Of a stretch of 64,000 nucleotides of DNA, positions 54,005 to 64,000 are shown one piece after another (the first letter of the stretch is position 1; each line of letters starts with the position of its first letter). A program made the position numbers and the translations under genes. Below the pieces are notes generated by a model, which was not told the DNA's origin, made no database searches, and saw only the letters and a program-made list of their open reading frames with translations. This stretch comes from Paenibacillus sp. BSR1-1 (GTDB lineage Bacteria > Bacillota > Bacilli > Bacillales > Cytobacillaceae): assembly GCF_030403775.1 (NCBI RefSeq), contig NZ_JAQMWQ010000001.1:124001-188000 (forward strand). Reading direction: 5' to 3'.

Positions 54005-54066
54005 GAAAAGCGAAAGCGCCTTGATCAGGGAAAAAAAGTCCATGTTTTCCTAGGCGATGAAGCTAG
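54005..54066. repeat. Copy of a short Bacillaceae intergenic repeat
   Basis: AAAGCGAAAGCGCCTTGATC, CAGGGAAAAAAAG, a variable centre, then CCTAGGCGATGAAGCTAGAC. Shares its layout with 46136-46195. The AAGCGCCTT...CCTAGGCG...AGCTAGAC order is one I associate with high-copy intergenic elements of bacilli. Confidence 0.6.
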
Positions 54067-54078
54067 ACATACATACGA

Positions 54079-54104
54079 AAAGTCAGGAGCGCACCCCTGA
54101 CTTT
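54079..54104 (-). terminator. Terminator of pnpA
   Basis: AAAGTCAGG (54079-54087) pairs with CCTGACTTT (54096-54104), 8-nt loop, short T run on the minus strand; 17 bases after the pnpA stop. Confidence 0.7.
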
Positions 54105-54121
54105 CCTATTTGATTAAAGTA

Positions 54122-56239
54122 TTATTTTGATTCTTCCTCTTTTTCCTTCTGTTCCTTTAAAACGGCCTTCCGTGATAGGTTAACCCGGCCTTGCTTATCT
54201 ATTTCTGTTACTTTTACTAACAGTTCGTCGCCGATTTTAACAACGTCCTCGACCTTCCCTACGCGCTCCTCGGCAAGTTCAGAAATATGGACCAAACCAT
54301 CTTTTCCGGCAAAAATTTCAACGAATGCACCGAATTTTTCAATTCGCTTCACTTTTCCTAGGTACATCTGTCCAACTTCCACTTCGCGAACAATATCCTC
54401 AATGATTTTCTTCGCTTTTTGGTTCATTTCTTGGTTGGCAGAGGCGATGAAGATCGTACCATCCTGTTCAATATCGATCTTAACACCAGTTTCTTCAATA
54501 ATTTTATTAATTTGCTTTCCACTTGGTCCAATAACATCACGAATCTTATCAGGGTTGATGTTCATCGTTAAGATTTTTGGAGCAAATTGTGAAAGTTCCT
54601 CTCTTGGTTCCGCTAATGTAGCAAGCATGGAGTTTAAAATATGCATTCTTCCAACCTTCGCTTGCTGCAGAGCCTCTTCTAAAATTTCACGGGAAAGACC
54701 TTCAATTTTTATATCCATTTGCAATGCCGTTACGCCTTTTGCAGTTCCAGCTACTTTAAAATCCATGTCTCCAAGATGATCTTCCATACCTTGAATATCG
54801 GATAAAACGGTATAATGTTCCCCGGACTTCACGAGACCCATCGCAATTCCTGCTACAGGTGCTTTAATTGGCACCCCGGCATCCATCATTGCTAATGTGC
54901 TTGCACAAATACTTGCTTGGGAGGTTGAACCATTTGATTCAAGAACCTCAGATACAAGACGGATTGTATAAGGAAAATCCTTTTCTGAAGGTATGATTGG
55001 TTCAAGTGCTCGTTCTCCAAGTGCACCGTGACCAATTTCACGTCGGCCTGGTCCACGGATTGGGCCAGTTTCCCCAACACTAAAGGATGGGAAGTTATAA
55101 TGATGCATAAACCGTTTCTCTTCCTCTATTCCTAATCCATCAAGGATTTGGACATCACCCATTGCACCAAGCGTACAAATGCTCAAGGCTTGGGTTTGAC
55201 CTCGAGTAAACAAACCTGAACCGTGAGTACGCGGCAAGATACCTACTTGTGAAGATAACGGACGAATTTCATCTATTTTACGGCCGTCTGGACGGACCTT
55301 TTCAACAGTAATTAAGCGGCGAACTTCACCCTTAACCATCTTGTCCAAAATTTGTTTCACTTGTTTCAAATCTTCATCGGTTGCTTCTTGTTCCTCATAT
55401 TTTGCAATAACCTGATTTTTTACTTCTTTTATTGCATCTTCACGGGCATGCTTTTCTTGAACTTGAATAGCATTTACCATATCGGCTTCACAAAGTTCTC
55501 TAACTTCTGCTTCAAGTTCTTTATCAATTTCATAGAGATTTATTTCTCTTTTTGGCTTGCCAATTTCAGCGACAATTTTTTCTTGGAATTCAATCAAGCG
55601 TTTAATCTCATCATGACCAAACATAATTGCTTCCAGCATGGTTTCTTCCGGCACTTCAAGCGCACCAGCTTCAACCATGTTAATCGCATCCTTCGTGCCG
55701 GCTACTGTTAAGTGAATATCGCTTTTTTCTGCCTGCTCGACAGTTGGATTGATGACAAATTCATTGTCTACACGGCCAACTACAACACCGGCAATTGGAC
55801 CTTCAAATGGAATATCTGAAGTGCTAAGTGCCAAAGATGAACCAAACATTGCAGCCATTTCTGTCGAACAATCTTGATCAACACTCATCACAATGCTAAT
55901 CACTTGAACATCATTGCGGAATCCATCAGCAAAAAGCGGGCGTATCGGACGGTCTATTAATCGGCTCGCTAAAATCGCCTTTTCACTTGGACGGCCTTCG
56001 CGTTTAATAAAGCCCCCTGGGATTTTACCAACTGCATATAACCGCTCTTCGTAGTTAACTGTTAATGGAAAAAAGTCTAAATTTTTAGGTTCTTTTGAAG
56101 CTGTTGCAGTACTAAGGACCGCTGTATCCCCATAACGAACAAGGACTGCACCATTTGCCTGTTTTGCTAATTGTCCAATTTCGACAGATAATTTGCGGCC
56201 AGCCCATTCAATGGAGTACTCGTGTTTCGTTTGTTCCAT
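54122..56239 (-). CDS. pnpA: Polynucleotide phosphorylase
   Basis: 705 residues: two RNase PH domains ([32 protein letters not shown]), helical linker, KH domain ([21 protein letters not shown]) and S1 domain ([24 protein letters not shown]). A 3'-5' phosphorolytic exonuclease and degradosome partner of RNase Y. It is downstream of rpsO with the rpsO terminator in between. Confidence 0.98.
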   Translation of the reverse strand: MEQTKHEYSIEWAGRKLSVEIGQLAKQANGAVLVRYGDTAVLSTATASKEPKNLDFFPLTVNYEERLYAVGKIPGGFIKREGRPSEKAILASRLIDRPIRPLFADGFRNDVQVISIVMSVDQDCSTEMAAMFGSSLALSTSDIPFEGPIAGVVVGRVDNEFVINPTVEQAEKSDIHLTVAGTKDAINMVEAGALEVPEETMLEAIMFGHDEIKRLIEFQEKIVAEIGKPKREINLYEIDKELEAEVRELCEADMVNAIQVQEKHAREDAIKEVKNQVIAKYEEQEATDEDLKQVKQILDKMVKGEVRRLITVEKVRPDGRKIDEIRPLSSQVGILPRTHGSGLFTRGQTQALSICTLGAMGDVQILDGLGIEEEKRFMHHYNFPSFSVGETGPIRGPGRREIGHGALGERALEPIIPSEKDFPYTIRLVSEVLESNGSTSQASICASTLAMMDAGVPIKAPVAGIAMGLVKSGEHYTVLSDIQGMEDHLGDMDFKVAGTAKGVTALQMDIKIEGLSREILEEALQQAKVGRMHILNSMLATLAEPREELSQFAPKILTMNINPDKIRDVIGPSGKQINKIIEETGVKIDIEQDGTIFIASANQEMNQKAKKIIEDIVREVEVGQMYLGKVKRIEKFGAFVEIFAGKDGLVHISELAEERVGKVEDVVKIGDELLVKVTEIDKQGRVNLSRKAVLKEQKEKEEESK

Positions 56240-56453
56240 ATTTTTACCCCTCTCTATCTAAATCACTTAGGAGGATGATGCGAAAGAATTACTTTCACTG
56301 TAATCATCTTACTAAATCTTTTAATTATAAAAAAAGCCTAAAAAGCTTATGTTATCAAGTCAATCACATATAATAGTATGCACAAATAAGTCCAGTCTTA
56401 AAATATGTATAAAAAATTCTTTATTTTTTATCCTTTAAAAAAACCTAATAAAA

Positions 56454-56473
56454 AAGCGGGAAAAATCCCGCTT
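56454..56473 (-). terminator. Terminator of rpsO
   Basis: AAGCGGGA pairs with TCCCGCTT, 4-nt loop, A/T tracts outside; 8 bases after the rpsO stop. The following 56240-56450 stretch is AT-rich and holds the pnpA leader; nothing else recognised. Confidence 0.8.
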
Positions 56474-56480
56474 CTGTAGA

Positions 56481-56762
<282 letters not shown>

Positions 56763-56920
56763 CTAAATTTACAAATCCCCATTTACCGAGCAAACGTTGG
56801 TGACTCGACTTGCCAAGCAAAGGTTATTTTTAATACGTATTTAAGAATACAACCTTTTCCGTCAAAAAGCAAGCTAAAACCTTAATATAATGTAGGAAAA
56901 ACTTCTAAGACCGACCAAAC

Positions 56921-57874
56921 TTAAAAAGAATGTCGATTTCTTTCAAAGTAGGCTAATGCCGTTAGCTTGTCTCTTTCAATTTGGGCAACAAGCTCCTCAA
57001 TTCCAGAAAATTTTTGTTCCTTGCGAAGGTATGGATGCCATTCGATGATCACTTCTTCTCCGTAAATCTCTTGATTAAAGTCAAACAAATGAACCTCAAC
57101 GGAAACTCTTAAAGATTCTTTATTAAAAGTAGGCTTATATCCCACATTACACACACCGTTAAACCAAAGATTCTTAACTTTCATTCTTACTGCGTAGACA
57201 CCAAGTGGAGGGATGATATATTCTTCATTAACGCCTATATTAGCAGTAGGAAAACCAATGGTTCTTCCCCGTTTGTCTCCATGAATGACTATTCCAGAAG
57301 TTGTATAAAACCTCCCAAGTAAATTTGGAAGATCCTCCATATTCCCTTCCTTTAACATCTTACGGATTCTTGTTGAGCTTACCTTTTCATTCCCTTCTGA
57401 AAACTTGGGAACGATGGTATAGGAAAATTCCTCTCTAGAATGGAAGGGCAAGGTTTCCATTGTCCCTTTTCCCATCCGGCCATAAGAAAAATCAAATCCA
57501 GCTACAACATGTTTTACATTAAGACCTATCACAAATTGATCAATAAATTCTTGAGGTAGAAGATTGGCAAATTCAGCTGTAAAATGGATGATAAATAGGT
57601 AGTCAATCCCTAACCCCTCAATAATTTTGATTTTTTCTGATAACGGAGTAATGTATTGTACATGCTGTTCACCTTTCCCTAACACAACGGAAGGGTGGGG
57701 ATCAAAGGTCATGACCGCACTTTGAAAACCTTTATTTTCAGCCTGTTTTTTTGCCTCTAATATGACCTGCTGATGACCGCGGTGTACACCATCAAAATAT
57801 CCCAAGGCCATCGCAAGAGGCGGATAATCGTGTTTTTTTAAATTGAATGGAAAACTAAGCTTCTTTATTTCCAA
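56921..57874 (-). CDS. ribF: Riboflavin kinase / FAD synthetase
   Basis: 317 residues, start TTG 57874 with GGTGAG upstream. N-terminal FMN adenylyltransferase (ALGYFDGVHRGHQQVI, STRIRKMLKEG) and C-terminal flavokinase (GDKRGRTIGFPTANIG, YGEEVIIEWH). Converts riboflavin to FMN and FAD. Cotranscribed after truB. Confidence 0.97.
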   Translation of the reverse strand: MEIKKLSFPFNLKKHDYPPLAMALGYFDGVHRGHQQVILEAKKQAENKGFQSAVMTFDPHPSVVLGKGEQHVQYITPLSEKIKIIEGLGIDYLFIIHFTAEFANLLPQEFIDQFVIGLNVKHVVAGFDFSYGRMGKGTMETLPFHSREEFSYTIVPKFSEGNEKVSSTRIRKMLKEGNMEDLPNLLGRFYTTSGIVIHGDKRGRTIGFPTANIGVNEEYIIPPLGVYAVRMKVKNLWFNGVCNVGYKPTFNKESLRVSVEVHLFDFNQEIYGEEVIIEWHPYLRKEQKFSGIEELVAQIERDKLTALAYFERNRHSF

Positions 57875-57905
57875 ATGAAACTCACCTTTTCTTATACCGT
57901 AACCT

Positions 57906-58826
57906 TTACACTATCTCATTTCTTAAGACTTTAACTGGTTTAAGCAGCTCTGGCTTAGTGGGATGTTTTGAATAAATTGCAAGAGCCAGCCCCTCTGTAG
58001 TTTCAGCGATAATAGGTCCGTTACTTGTTTTTAAATGTTCTGGTATTTTTAATAGTGCACCATTTTTCACTTTCTCTGCTACTGTATCATTAATCAGTAA
58101 TTTCGGCAAATGAGAAAGTGCGGTTTCTAAAGGCTTCAAAATCTCTTCGATTTTTCCAGCTTCCATAAACTGTTCAATTTCATCAAAGGTAAAACAATCC
58201 TTTAATTCAAAAGAGGCCGATTGGATTCGAGTAAGCTTAGACATATGCGCTGGGTATCCTAGAGCTTCACCAATCATTACTGCTAACGTGCGAATATATG
58301 TCCCTTTGCTGCAGCTGACTCTAAAGCGGAACTGGATTGTCTCCCCAGTAAATTCATTCCGATCATCGAGGAGGTCAATGGAATAAATATTTACCTTCCT
58401 GGTTGGCCTTTCCACTTCTATGCCTTTCCGTGCATATTCATAAAGACGTACTCCCCCTACCTTTACTGCAGAATACATTGGCGGAGTCTGTTCAATTTCG
58501 CCTGTCAGGGACTCAAGAACCTTCATAATTTCTTCGCGGTTAATGGTCCTATCTATTTGCTTCTGTTCAACGATTTCTCCAGAAGCATCTTCAGTTGTTG
58601 TCGAAAAACCAATAGTTACTTCACCTTCATAAGCCTTCCCGGCATCCGTAATATACTCGGCAACTTTGGTTGCCTTTCCGATACAAATAGGAAGAACCCC
58701 TGTCACATCTGGATCAAGTGTCCCCGTATGTCCTACCTTTTTTGTTTTTAATATCTTTCGTAATTTAAAAACACAGTCATGAGAGGTTAATCCTGCTGGC
58801 TTAAATAATGCTAAGATTCCTTCCAA
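57906..58826 (-). CDS. truB: tRNA pseudouridine-55 synthase
   Basis: 306 residues, start TTG 58826 with GGAGAG upstream. The catalytic Asp is in HTGTLDPDVTGVLPICIG; SAVKVGGVRLYEYARKG and CSKGTYIRTL follow. C-terminal PUA-like region. It modifies U55 in the T-loop of tRNAs. Confidence 0.97.
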   Translation of the reverse strand: MEGILALFKPAGLTSHDCVFKLRKILKTKKVGHTGTLDPDVTGVLPICIGKATKVAEYITDAGKAYEGEVTIGFSTTTEDASGEIVEQKQIDRTINREEIMKVLESLTGEIEQTPPMYSAVKVGGVRLYEYARKGIEVERPTRKVNIYSIDLLDDRNEFTGETIQFRFRVSCSKGTYIRTLAVMIGEALGYPAHMSKLTRIQSASFELKDCFTFDEIEQFMEAGKIEEILKPLETALSHLPKLLINDTVAEKVKNGALLKIPEHLKTSNGPIIAETTEGLALAIYSKHPTKPELLKPVKVLRNEIV

Positions 58827-58886
58827 TTAATTCTCTCCAATCTAAAATTAATAAATTGAAAAAAGGATAGACAAATGTCTATCCAG

Positions 58887-59258
58887 TTATTCTTCTTCAT
58901 GTTTTTCCATTGGTTTATCGCTGTCGTGTAATTGATGAAGAAGTGTTTCAATTCGATTTCCATAATCGATTGATTCATCGAATTCAAAAATGATTTCAGG
59001 TGTTTTTCGTAAACGAATACGATGGCCAATTTCAGTACGGATAAACCCTTTTGCTTTTGCCAGGCCTTTTAACGTATTCTCTCTTTGCTCGTCATCACCT
59101 AAAACTGAAATAAAAACTTTTGCTTGCTGGAGATCTCCTGTTACTTGAACATCTGTAACTGTAACAAAGCCAATCCGTGGATCTTTAATTTTACGGCCGA
59201 TGATGTCACTTAGTTCTTTTTTCATTTGTTCTCCCACACGATTTGCTCTGTGGCTCAT
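58887..59258 (-). CDS. rbfA: Ribosome-binding factor A
   Basis: 123 residues from ATG 59258 ([16 protein letters not shown]), with AGAGGTGA upstream; the frame from 59267 includes the ribosome spacing. KH-like fold with [24 protein letters not shown]. It matures the 30S subunit. Confidence 0.96.
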   Translation of the reverse strand: MSHRANRVGEQMKKELSDIIGRKIKDPRIGFVTVTDVQVTGDLQQAKVFISVLGDDEQRENTLKGLAKAKGFIRTEIGHRIRLRKTPEIIFEFDESIDYGNRIETLLHQLHDSDKPMEKHEEE

Positions 59259-59275
59259 AAAATTCACCTCTTAAC

Positions 59276-59557
59276 TTAAAGCCAATCTATATCGGTGATC
59301 GTTCTTTCTATTTCAGGAAAAGAGTCGATTAGTTTTAATGCGGACTGCAATTCCTGTTCAGTCGAAACCCTATTAGAGGTGACCGCAACGATAGCAATTT
59401 TTGTCCGCTGCCATACATCTTGGTAGTCCACCTCTGATACGGATATATTATATTTTTGTTTTAAGCGGGATAATATTCGCTGTAAAACGGCTCGTTTCTC
59501 TTTTAAAGAATGAGCATCATATATGATACATTCACAAACGGCCGAGCCAATTATCAT
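59276..59557 (-). CDS. ylxP: YlxP family protein (DUF503)
   Basis: 93 residues: [35 protein letters not shown] ferredoxin-like fold protein found between infB and rbfA, probably in ribosome or RNA work. Its ATG overlaps the infB stop by 4 bases. Confidence 0.94.
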   Translation of the reverse strand: MIIGSAVCECIIYDAHSLKEKRAVLQRILSRLKQKYNISVSEVDYQDVWQRTKIAIVAVTSNRVSTEQELQSALKLIDSFPEIERTITDIDWL

Positions 59558-61878
59558 TTACGCTCAATTTCTTCCATAACGAAAGCTTCAATGATATCTC
59601 CTTCTTTAACATCATTGAAGTTTTTAATGGTAATACCACATTCGTAGCCCTGTGCCACTTCTTTGGCATCATCCTTAAATCGTTTTAGGGCATCGATTTG
59701 ACCTTCAAAGATAACCACACCGTTACGAATTAAACGAATACCGCTGTCTCGGGTAATTTTACCATCGGTTACATATGAACCAGCAATTGTACCTACTTTG
59801 GAAACCTTGAAGGTCTGACGAATTTCTGCCTGCCCAATAATTTTCTCTTGGAATTCTGGGTCAAGCATTCCTTTCATGGCGGATTCCATTTCTTCAATTA
59901 CTTTATAAATGATGCGATGAAGCCTTACATCAACCTTTTCTGCTTCTGCTGCACGCTTGGCGTTCGCATCAGGACGAACGTTAAATCCAATTACAATCGC
60001 ATTTGAAGCAGCGGCAAGACTAATATCAGATTCATTAATGGCACCAGCGCCACTATGAATAATCTTAATGTTAACACCCTCAACATCAATTTTTTGCAAG
60101 GATGCTGCAACTGCCTCGGCAGATCCTTGAACATCAGCTTTTAAGATGATGTTTAGATCTTTCATTTCTCCTTGCTTTAATTGATCAAAAAGTGTCTCTA
60201 GGCTAACAATTGATTTTTCGCCGCGTTGAGCTGCCAATGCTGTTTGAGCACGTGCTTCCCCAACTTGACGAGCTGTTTTTTCGTCTTCGAAAACAACAAA
60301 TCGGTCGCCGGCTTGCGGAACGTCATTAAGACCGGTAATTTCAACAGGAGTTGATGGGCCAGCTTCCTTCACACGTCTGCCAAGATCATTGACCATTGCA
60401 CGAACACGGCCGAACGTATTTCCTACAACAATTGGGTCACCAACTTTAAGAGTACCATTTTGGACTAACAAAGTGGCTACTGACCCACGGCCTTTATCCA
60501 ATTGTGCCTCGATAACCGTTCCGACTGCTTTGCGATTTGGATTTGCTTTATATTCTTCCACTTCACCTACTAGAAGAATCATTTCAAGGAGATTATCAAT
60601 ACCTTCTCCTGTTTTTGCAGATAGAGGAACGAAAATGGTTTCCCCGCCCCATGCTTCAGCAACTAATCCGTGTTCGGTTAATTCCTGCATAACGCGGTCT
60701 GCATTTGCGGCTTCTTTGTCCATTTTATTTACCGCTACGATAATTGGCACTTCCGCTGCTTTGGCATGATTGATTGCTTCCACTGTCTGTGGCATAACAC
60801 CATCATCGGCAGCTACAACTAAAATGGTAATATCGGTAATTTTTGCACCGCGTGCACGCATTGTTGTGAAAGCAGCGTGTCCAGGTGTGTCAAGGAAGGT
60901 AATTTTCTTACCATTCTCCACAACTTGGTAAGCACCAATATGCTGGGTAATCCCGCCTGCTTCGCCTTCTGTCACTTTTGTGTTTCTGATGGAATCAAGC
61001 AAAGTTGTTTTCCCATGGTCAACGTGACCCATAATCGTTACAACTGAAGGTCTTTCCACAAGTGATTCAGCTGAGTCTTCAGTAAAGTATACTTCAAGGT
61101 CAGTTGTATCAACTTTAATTTCTTCTTCAACCTCAACGCCATACTCACCTGCAATCAATTCAATTGCATCTTTATCTAAAACTTGATTGATAGTCGCCAT
61201 GACGCCAAGTAAAAAGAGCTTTTTAATAATTTCTGATGGCTCACGATATAATTTCTTAGCAAGCTCTGCAACCGTAAGTGATTCACTAAAGGTAATTTTA
61301 GCAGGAAGCTCTTTTTCCTTTTTCTTTTGCGGTTGTTGTGTTTGCTGAACATGAGTATGATTTCTCTTTTTATTATTATTATTATTATTGTTGTTACGAT
61401 TTTGATTATTGTTGTTATTAAAAGGCTTATTCTTAGCTTTTCCAGAATTAAAGGCTTTATTTTCTTTTGACTGATATTCCTGATCATGTTTTTTGCCTTC
61501 TTTATTCTTTGGCGCCGCCACTACTTTCACCTTACTAGGCACAACAGTTTTATCGTCATCATCCTCAAATGCTTTAGGTGTCGACTTTACTTGGACTTGA
61601 GGCTTATTATTTTGCTGTTGTTGTGCAGGACGCCCGTTTGTTCGGTTTGCCTGCGATCCCGATCCATTGCTTTGCTTTTGCTGCGAACTACTTCCCTGCT
61701 TTTGCTGCTGTGCATTCTCTTTATTATTGTAAGTTGCGTCCAGCTTTTTAATGTCTGAATCCTCTAAAGTTGCCATATGATTTGAAACCTCAATATTCAT
61801 TTCTTTTAGTTTTGTAATAATTTCTTTACTTGAAATATTATGTTTTTTTGCATATTCATAAACGCGTAGTTTACTCAT
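59554..61878 (-). CDS. infB: Translation initiation factor IF-2
   Basis: 774 residues. N-terminal IF2_N domain (about 1-50), a low-complexity Gln/Asn/Lys linker (about 55-190) including a nearly pure Asn run around 154-169, a second IF2_N unit, then the G domain GHVDHGKTT (284-292), and domains II-IV. It delivers fMet-tRNA to the 30S. The Asn run is coded by AAT/AAC triplets (61370-61414). Confidence 0.98.
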   Translation of the reverse strand: MSKLRVYEYAKKHNISSKEIITKLKEMNIEVSNHMATLEDSDIKKLDATYNNKENAQQQKQGSSSQQKQSNGSGSQANRTNGRPAQQQQNNKPQVQVKSTPKAFEDDDDKTVVPSKVKVVAAPKNKEGKKHDQEYQSKENKAFNSGKAKNKPFNNNNNQNRNNNNNNNNKKRNHTHVQQTQQPQKKKEKELPAKITFSESLTVAELAKKLYREPSEIIKKLFLLGVMATINQVLDKDAIELIAGEYGVEVEEEIKVDTTDLEVYFTEDSAESLVERPSVVTIMGHVDHGKTTLLDSIRNTKVTEGEAGGITQHIGAYQVVENGKKITFLDTPGHAAFTTMRARGAKITDITILVVAADDGVMPQTVEAINHAKAAEVPIIVAVNKMDKEAANADRVMQELTEHGLVAEAWGGETIFVPLSAKTGEGIDNLLEMILLVGEVEEYKANPNRKAVGTVIEAQLDKGRGSVATLLVQNGTLKVGDPIVVGNTFGRVRAMVNDLGRRVKEAGPSTPVEITGLNDVPQAGDRFVVFEDEKTARQVGEARAQTALAAQRGEKSIVSLETLFDQLKQGEMKDLNIILKADVQGSAEAVAASLQKIDVEGVNIKIIHSGAGAINESDISLAAASNAIVIGFNVRPDANAKRAAEAEKVDVRLHRIIYKVIEEMESAMKGMLDPEFQEKIIGQAEIRQTFKVSKVGTIAGSYVTDGKITRDSGIRLIRNGVVIFEGQIDALKRFKDDAKEVAQGYECGITIKNFNDVKEGDIIEAFVMEEIERK

Positions 61879-61897
61879 TTTTTCACCCCCGCAAGAT

Positions 61898-62200
61898 TTA
61901 ATCGAGCAACGTTACCAGTTTCTTAGCAAATCCATCATCCATAACAGCTACAACAACGCGGGCTTCTTTGCCAATCGCTTGACCTAGGAGAAAACGGTTC
62001 TCCACTAATTTATATGGAACCTCATAAGAATTACATTTATCTGTAATTTTTTTAGTTGTATTTTGAGATGCATCTGCGGATAATAAAATGAGTTTTGCTT
62101 TACCGCTCCGTATCTCCTTCACAGAAAGCTCCTCACCCGATATGATTTTGCGTGCTCGATTGGCCAAGCCAAGCAATGACATCCATTGATTTTGATTCAT
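61898..62200 (-). CDS. ylxQ: L7Ae-family ribosomal protein YlxQ
   Basis: 100 residues: [56 protein letters not shown] kink-turn RNA-binding L7Ae fold. Sits between ylxR and infB. Confidence 0.95.
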   Translation of the reverse strand: MNQNQWMSLLGLANRARKIISGEELSVKEIRSGKAKLILLSADASQNTTKKITDKCNSYEVPYKLVENRFLLGQAIGKEARVVVAVMDDGFAKKLVTLLD

Positions 62201-62208
62201 TTGGATAG

Positions 62209-62487
62209 TCAGTTCTCCTTCTCTATTAGCTCAAGTAATTCATCATATATCGAATCATTTATTGTAACATCCAGATGATTCGATAAGGTATTTTTCTTCT
62301 TGGCTAGTAAGATTGCTTCTTTGTCCTTAGAAAGGTATGCCCCCCTGCCGGATTTTTTTCCCGTCAGGTCGATGGAAACTTCCCCTTCTTTAGAGCGAAC
62401 GATGCGAACGAGTTCTTTTTTCGGTTTCATTTCACCGGTTGCCACGCATTTGCGCATAGGAACTTTTTTCTTATTGTTCACGATCAT
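62209..62487 (-). CDS. ylxR: YlxR (RnpM) family RNA-binding protein
   Basis: 92 residues with the family motif [20 protein letters not shown] and GRGAYLSKD. YlxR has been named RnpM for binding RNase P RNA in B. subtilis. Follows nusA by 11 bases. Confidence 0.95.
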   Translation of the reverse strand: MIVNNKKKVPMRKCVATGEMKPKKELVRIVRSKEGEVSIDLTGKKSGRGAYLSKDKEAILLAKKKNTLSNHLDVTINDSIYDELLELIEKEN

Positions 62488-62498
62488 TCACCTCTACT

Positions 62499-63620
62499 TT
62501 ATTCCAATTCTTCATCATAGTTGAAATCATCATCAACTTGATCGTCAAAAAGTCTTATTGTTTCTTCTCTTGGATAGATTCCAACTTCTCGAGCATCAGT
62601 TTCAGATTTGATATCAATTTTCCAGCCAGTCAGCTTGGCTGCCAAACGGGCATTTTGTCCGCGTTTCCCAATTGCCAGGGATAGCTGATAGTCAGGAACA
62701 ACGACAGTGGTAGCTTTCTCATTTTCATTTACCATTACATCTAAAACTTTAGATGGGCTTAGTGAATTGGCAACAAAGACCACTGGATCATCAGACCATT
62801 TTACGATATCAATTTTTTCACCTTTTAATTCATTTACAACCGCTTGTACCCTGGTTCCCTTAGGACCAACACAAGATCCTACTGGATCGACCTCATGGTT
62901 TTCGGAATGGACAGATATTTTTGAACGATCCCCAGCTTCTCTGGCAACTGATTTGATTTCAACAGTTCCGTCATAAATTTCAGGAACTTCAATTTCAAAT
63001 AAGCGTTTGAGTAATCCAGGGTGAGTCCTAGATACAAAAATTTGTGGACCTTTTGTCGTTTTTTCTACCTTTGTAATAAATACTTTTATCCGATCATGCG
63101 GCTTATATCTTTCATTCGGCATTTGTTCATTTACCGGCAGCAAGGCTTCAATCTTTCCAAGGCTTACATAAATAAATTTGGAATCAAGTCGTTGAACAAT
63201 CCCTGTCATAATATCTTCTTCACGGTCGATAAATTCTGAATAAATAATTCCGCGTTCAGCTTCCCTTACACGCTGAGTGACCACTTGCTTTGCCGTTTGA
63301 GCGGCAATTCTGCCAAAATCCTTTGGCGTTACTTCCATTTCTACGACATCTTCAACCTGATAGTTCGGATTAATCCTTCTTGCATCTTCGATTGAAATTT
63401 CTAGACGCGGGTCGAATACCTCGTCAACCACTTCTTTTCTCGCAAATACACGCATAGAGCCTGTTTGTAAGTTTAGATCAATTCTTACGTTCTGCGCTTG
63501 ATTGAAATTACGGCGATAAGCCGAAATCAATGCGGCTTCAATAGCTTCAATTAATATATCTCTGGAAATACCTTTTTCTCTTTCCAGTATCGTAAGAGCA
63601 TCTAATAATTCGCTGCTCAT
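62499..63620 (-). CDS. nusA: Transcription termination/antitermination factor NusA
   Basis: 373 residues: N-terminal RNA polymerase-binding domain ([20 protein letters not shown]), S1 domain, and two KH domains ([45 protein letters not shown]). Short form without E. coli acidic repeats, as in bacilli. AGGGGGAT upstream. Confidence 0.98.
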   Translation of the reverse strand: MSSELLDALTILEREKGISRDILIEAIEAALISAYRRNFNQAQNVRIDLNLQTGSMRVFARKEVVDEVFDPRLEISIEDARRINPNYQVEDVVEMEVTPKDFGRIAAQTAKQVVTQRVREAERGIIYSEFIDREEDIMTGIVQRLDSKFIYVSLGKIEALLPVNEQMPNERYKPHDRIKVFITKVEKTTKGPQIFVSRTHPGLLKRLFEIEVPEIYDGTVEIKSVAREAGDRSKISVHSENHEVDPVGSCVGPKGTRVQAVVNELKGEKIDIVKWSDDPVVFVANSLSPSKVLDVMVNENEKATTVVVPDYQLSLAIGKRGQNARLAAKLTGWKIDIKSETDAREVGIYPREETIRLFDDQVDDDFNYDEELE

Positions 63621-63655
63621 CTGTTTGTATCCCCCTAATCCTCTTCAATTTATTG

Positions 63656-64000
63656 CTACGAAAAAATAACAGCCAGTCTGGCACTTGCCACTTTTTCATA
63701 GGGAATTTCAATAGTTTTCTTTCTTGTTTTGATTTTCACTTCGATTTTTATGGTTTGACCATCGAATTCTAAAAGCTGACCTTCGAAGCTTTTTTCACCA
63801 TCAATTGACTCATAAGTTTTGATAAAGACATTTTTGCCAAGCGCTTTTTCGAAATCCTTCGCTTTTTTTAATGGTCGTTCAGCCCCAGGAGACGACACTT
63901 CAAGAAAATAGTTATGTGGGATTGGGTCCACTTCATCAAGTTTTTCACCTAACTTTTCACTGACCACTCCGCAATCCTCTATATCTACACCAGTCTCTTT
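63656..64000 (-). CDS. rimP: Ribosome maturation factor RimP (partial, N-terminus off the right edge)
   Basis: The frame is open to the window end; the segment beyond 63967 reads [16 protein letters not shown], which belongs to the middle of RimP, so the gene starts outside. [21 protein letters not shown] and the C-terminal SH3-like part ([20 protein letters not shown]) are present. It helps 30S assembly. Confidence 0.97.
   Translation of the reverse strand, partial: KETGVDIEDCGVVSEKLGEKLDEVDPIPHNYFLEVSSPGAERPLKKAKDFEKALGKNVFIKTYESIDGEKSFEGQLLEFDGQTIKIEVKIKTRKKTIEIPYEKVASARLAVIFS

Overview
The window is a low-G+C Bacillaceae chromosome segment from an endospore-forming bacterium. Spore genes (cotE, spoVS, spoIIIE, dpaA/dpaB, tepA, ylzJ, ymxH, ylxY and a gerPA/gerPF-type gene) are interleaved with housekeeping genes in the same order as the Bacillus subtilis rimP-to-cotE region. 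Gene content (korAB present, nupNOPQ between ymfC and ymfF, aromatic-acid genes nearby) fits a Neobacillus/Mesobacillus-like soil bacillus better than B. subtilis itself; the species cannot be fixed from sequence reading alone. Almost every gene is on the minus strand, so the biological order runs from right to left.

Right part (about 40.8-64 kb, conserved core): rimP(partial)-nusA-ylxR-ylxQ-infB-ylxP-rbfA-truB-ribF-rpsO-pnpA (translation, ribosome maturation, RNA turnover), then ylxY, mlpA, ymxH, dpaA-dpaB (dipicolinate synthase), asd-dapG-dapA (aspartate/diaminopimelate pathway feeding dipicolinate and peptidoglycan), rnjB, tepA-ylzJ and spoIIIE.

Middle part (about 16-40.5 kb): ymfC regulator, nupNOPQ nucleoside ABC importer, the ymfF-ymfH-ymfI-ymfJ-ymfK-rodZ-pgsA-cinA-recA run (recA has a clear LexA box overlapping its promoter), rny-ymdB-spoVS, korAB, miaB-ricA and cotE.

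Left part (1-16 kb, accessory): a partial HNH nuclease gene, a 52-bp-period tandem repeat, a GH3 glycosidase with an AraC-type regulator, a flavin monooxygenase + stand-alone GTP cyclohydrolase II pair divergent from a YodB-like (HxlR) redox regulator, a YpfJ-type zinc metallopeptidase, a GerPA/GerPF-family spore protein, a YlmA-like ATPase, an incomplete meta-cleavage set (FAH-family hydrolase, hydratase, flavin reductase), and a tightly overlapping four-gene operon: YrzF-like kinase, divergent Lgt-fold membrane protein, tetraether-synthase-like (COG1964) radical SAM enzyme and a small membrane protein. That operon is the best candidate for an undescribed system in the window: its composition suggests a lipid-modifying pathway.

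Several start codons were moved downstream of the longest reading frame where a Shine-Dalgarno sequence and family length favour it. Most operon ends carry visible hairpin terminators, and candidate sigma-K, sigma-H and LexA/sigma-A control elements are listed. No tRNA, rRNA, CRISPR array, prophage or insertion sequence was seen. All family assignments come from reading motifs and recalled homologues, not from database searches.
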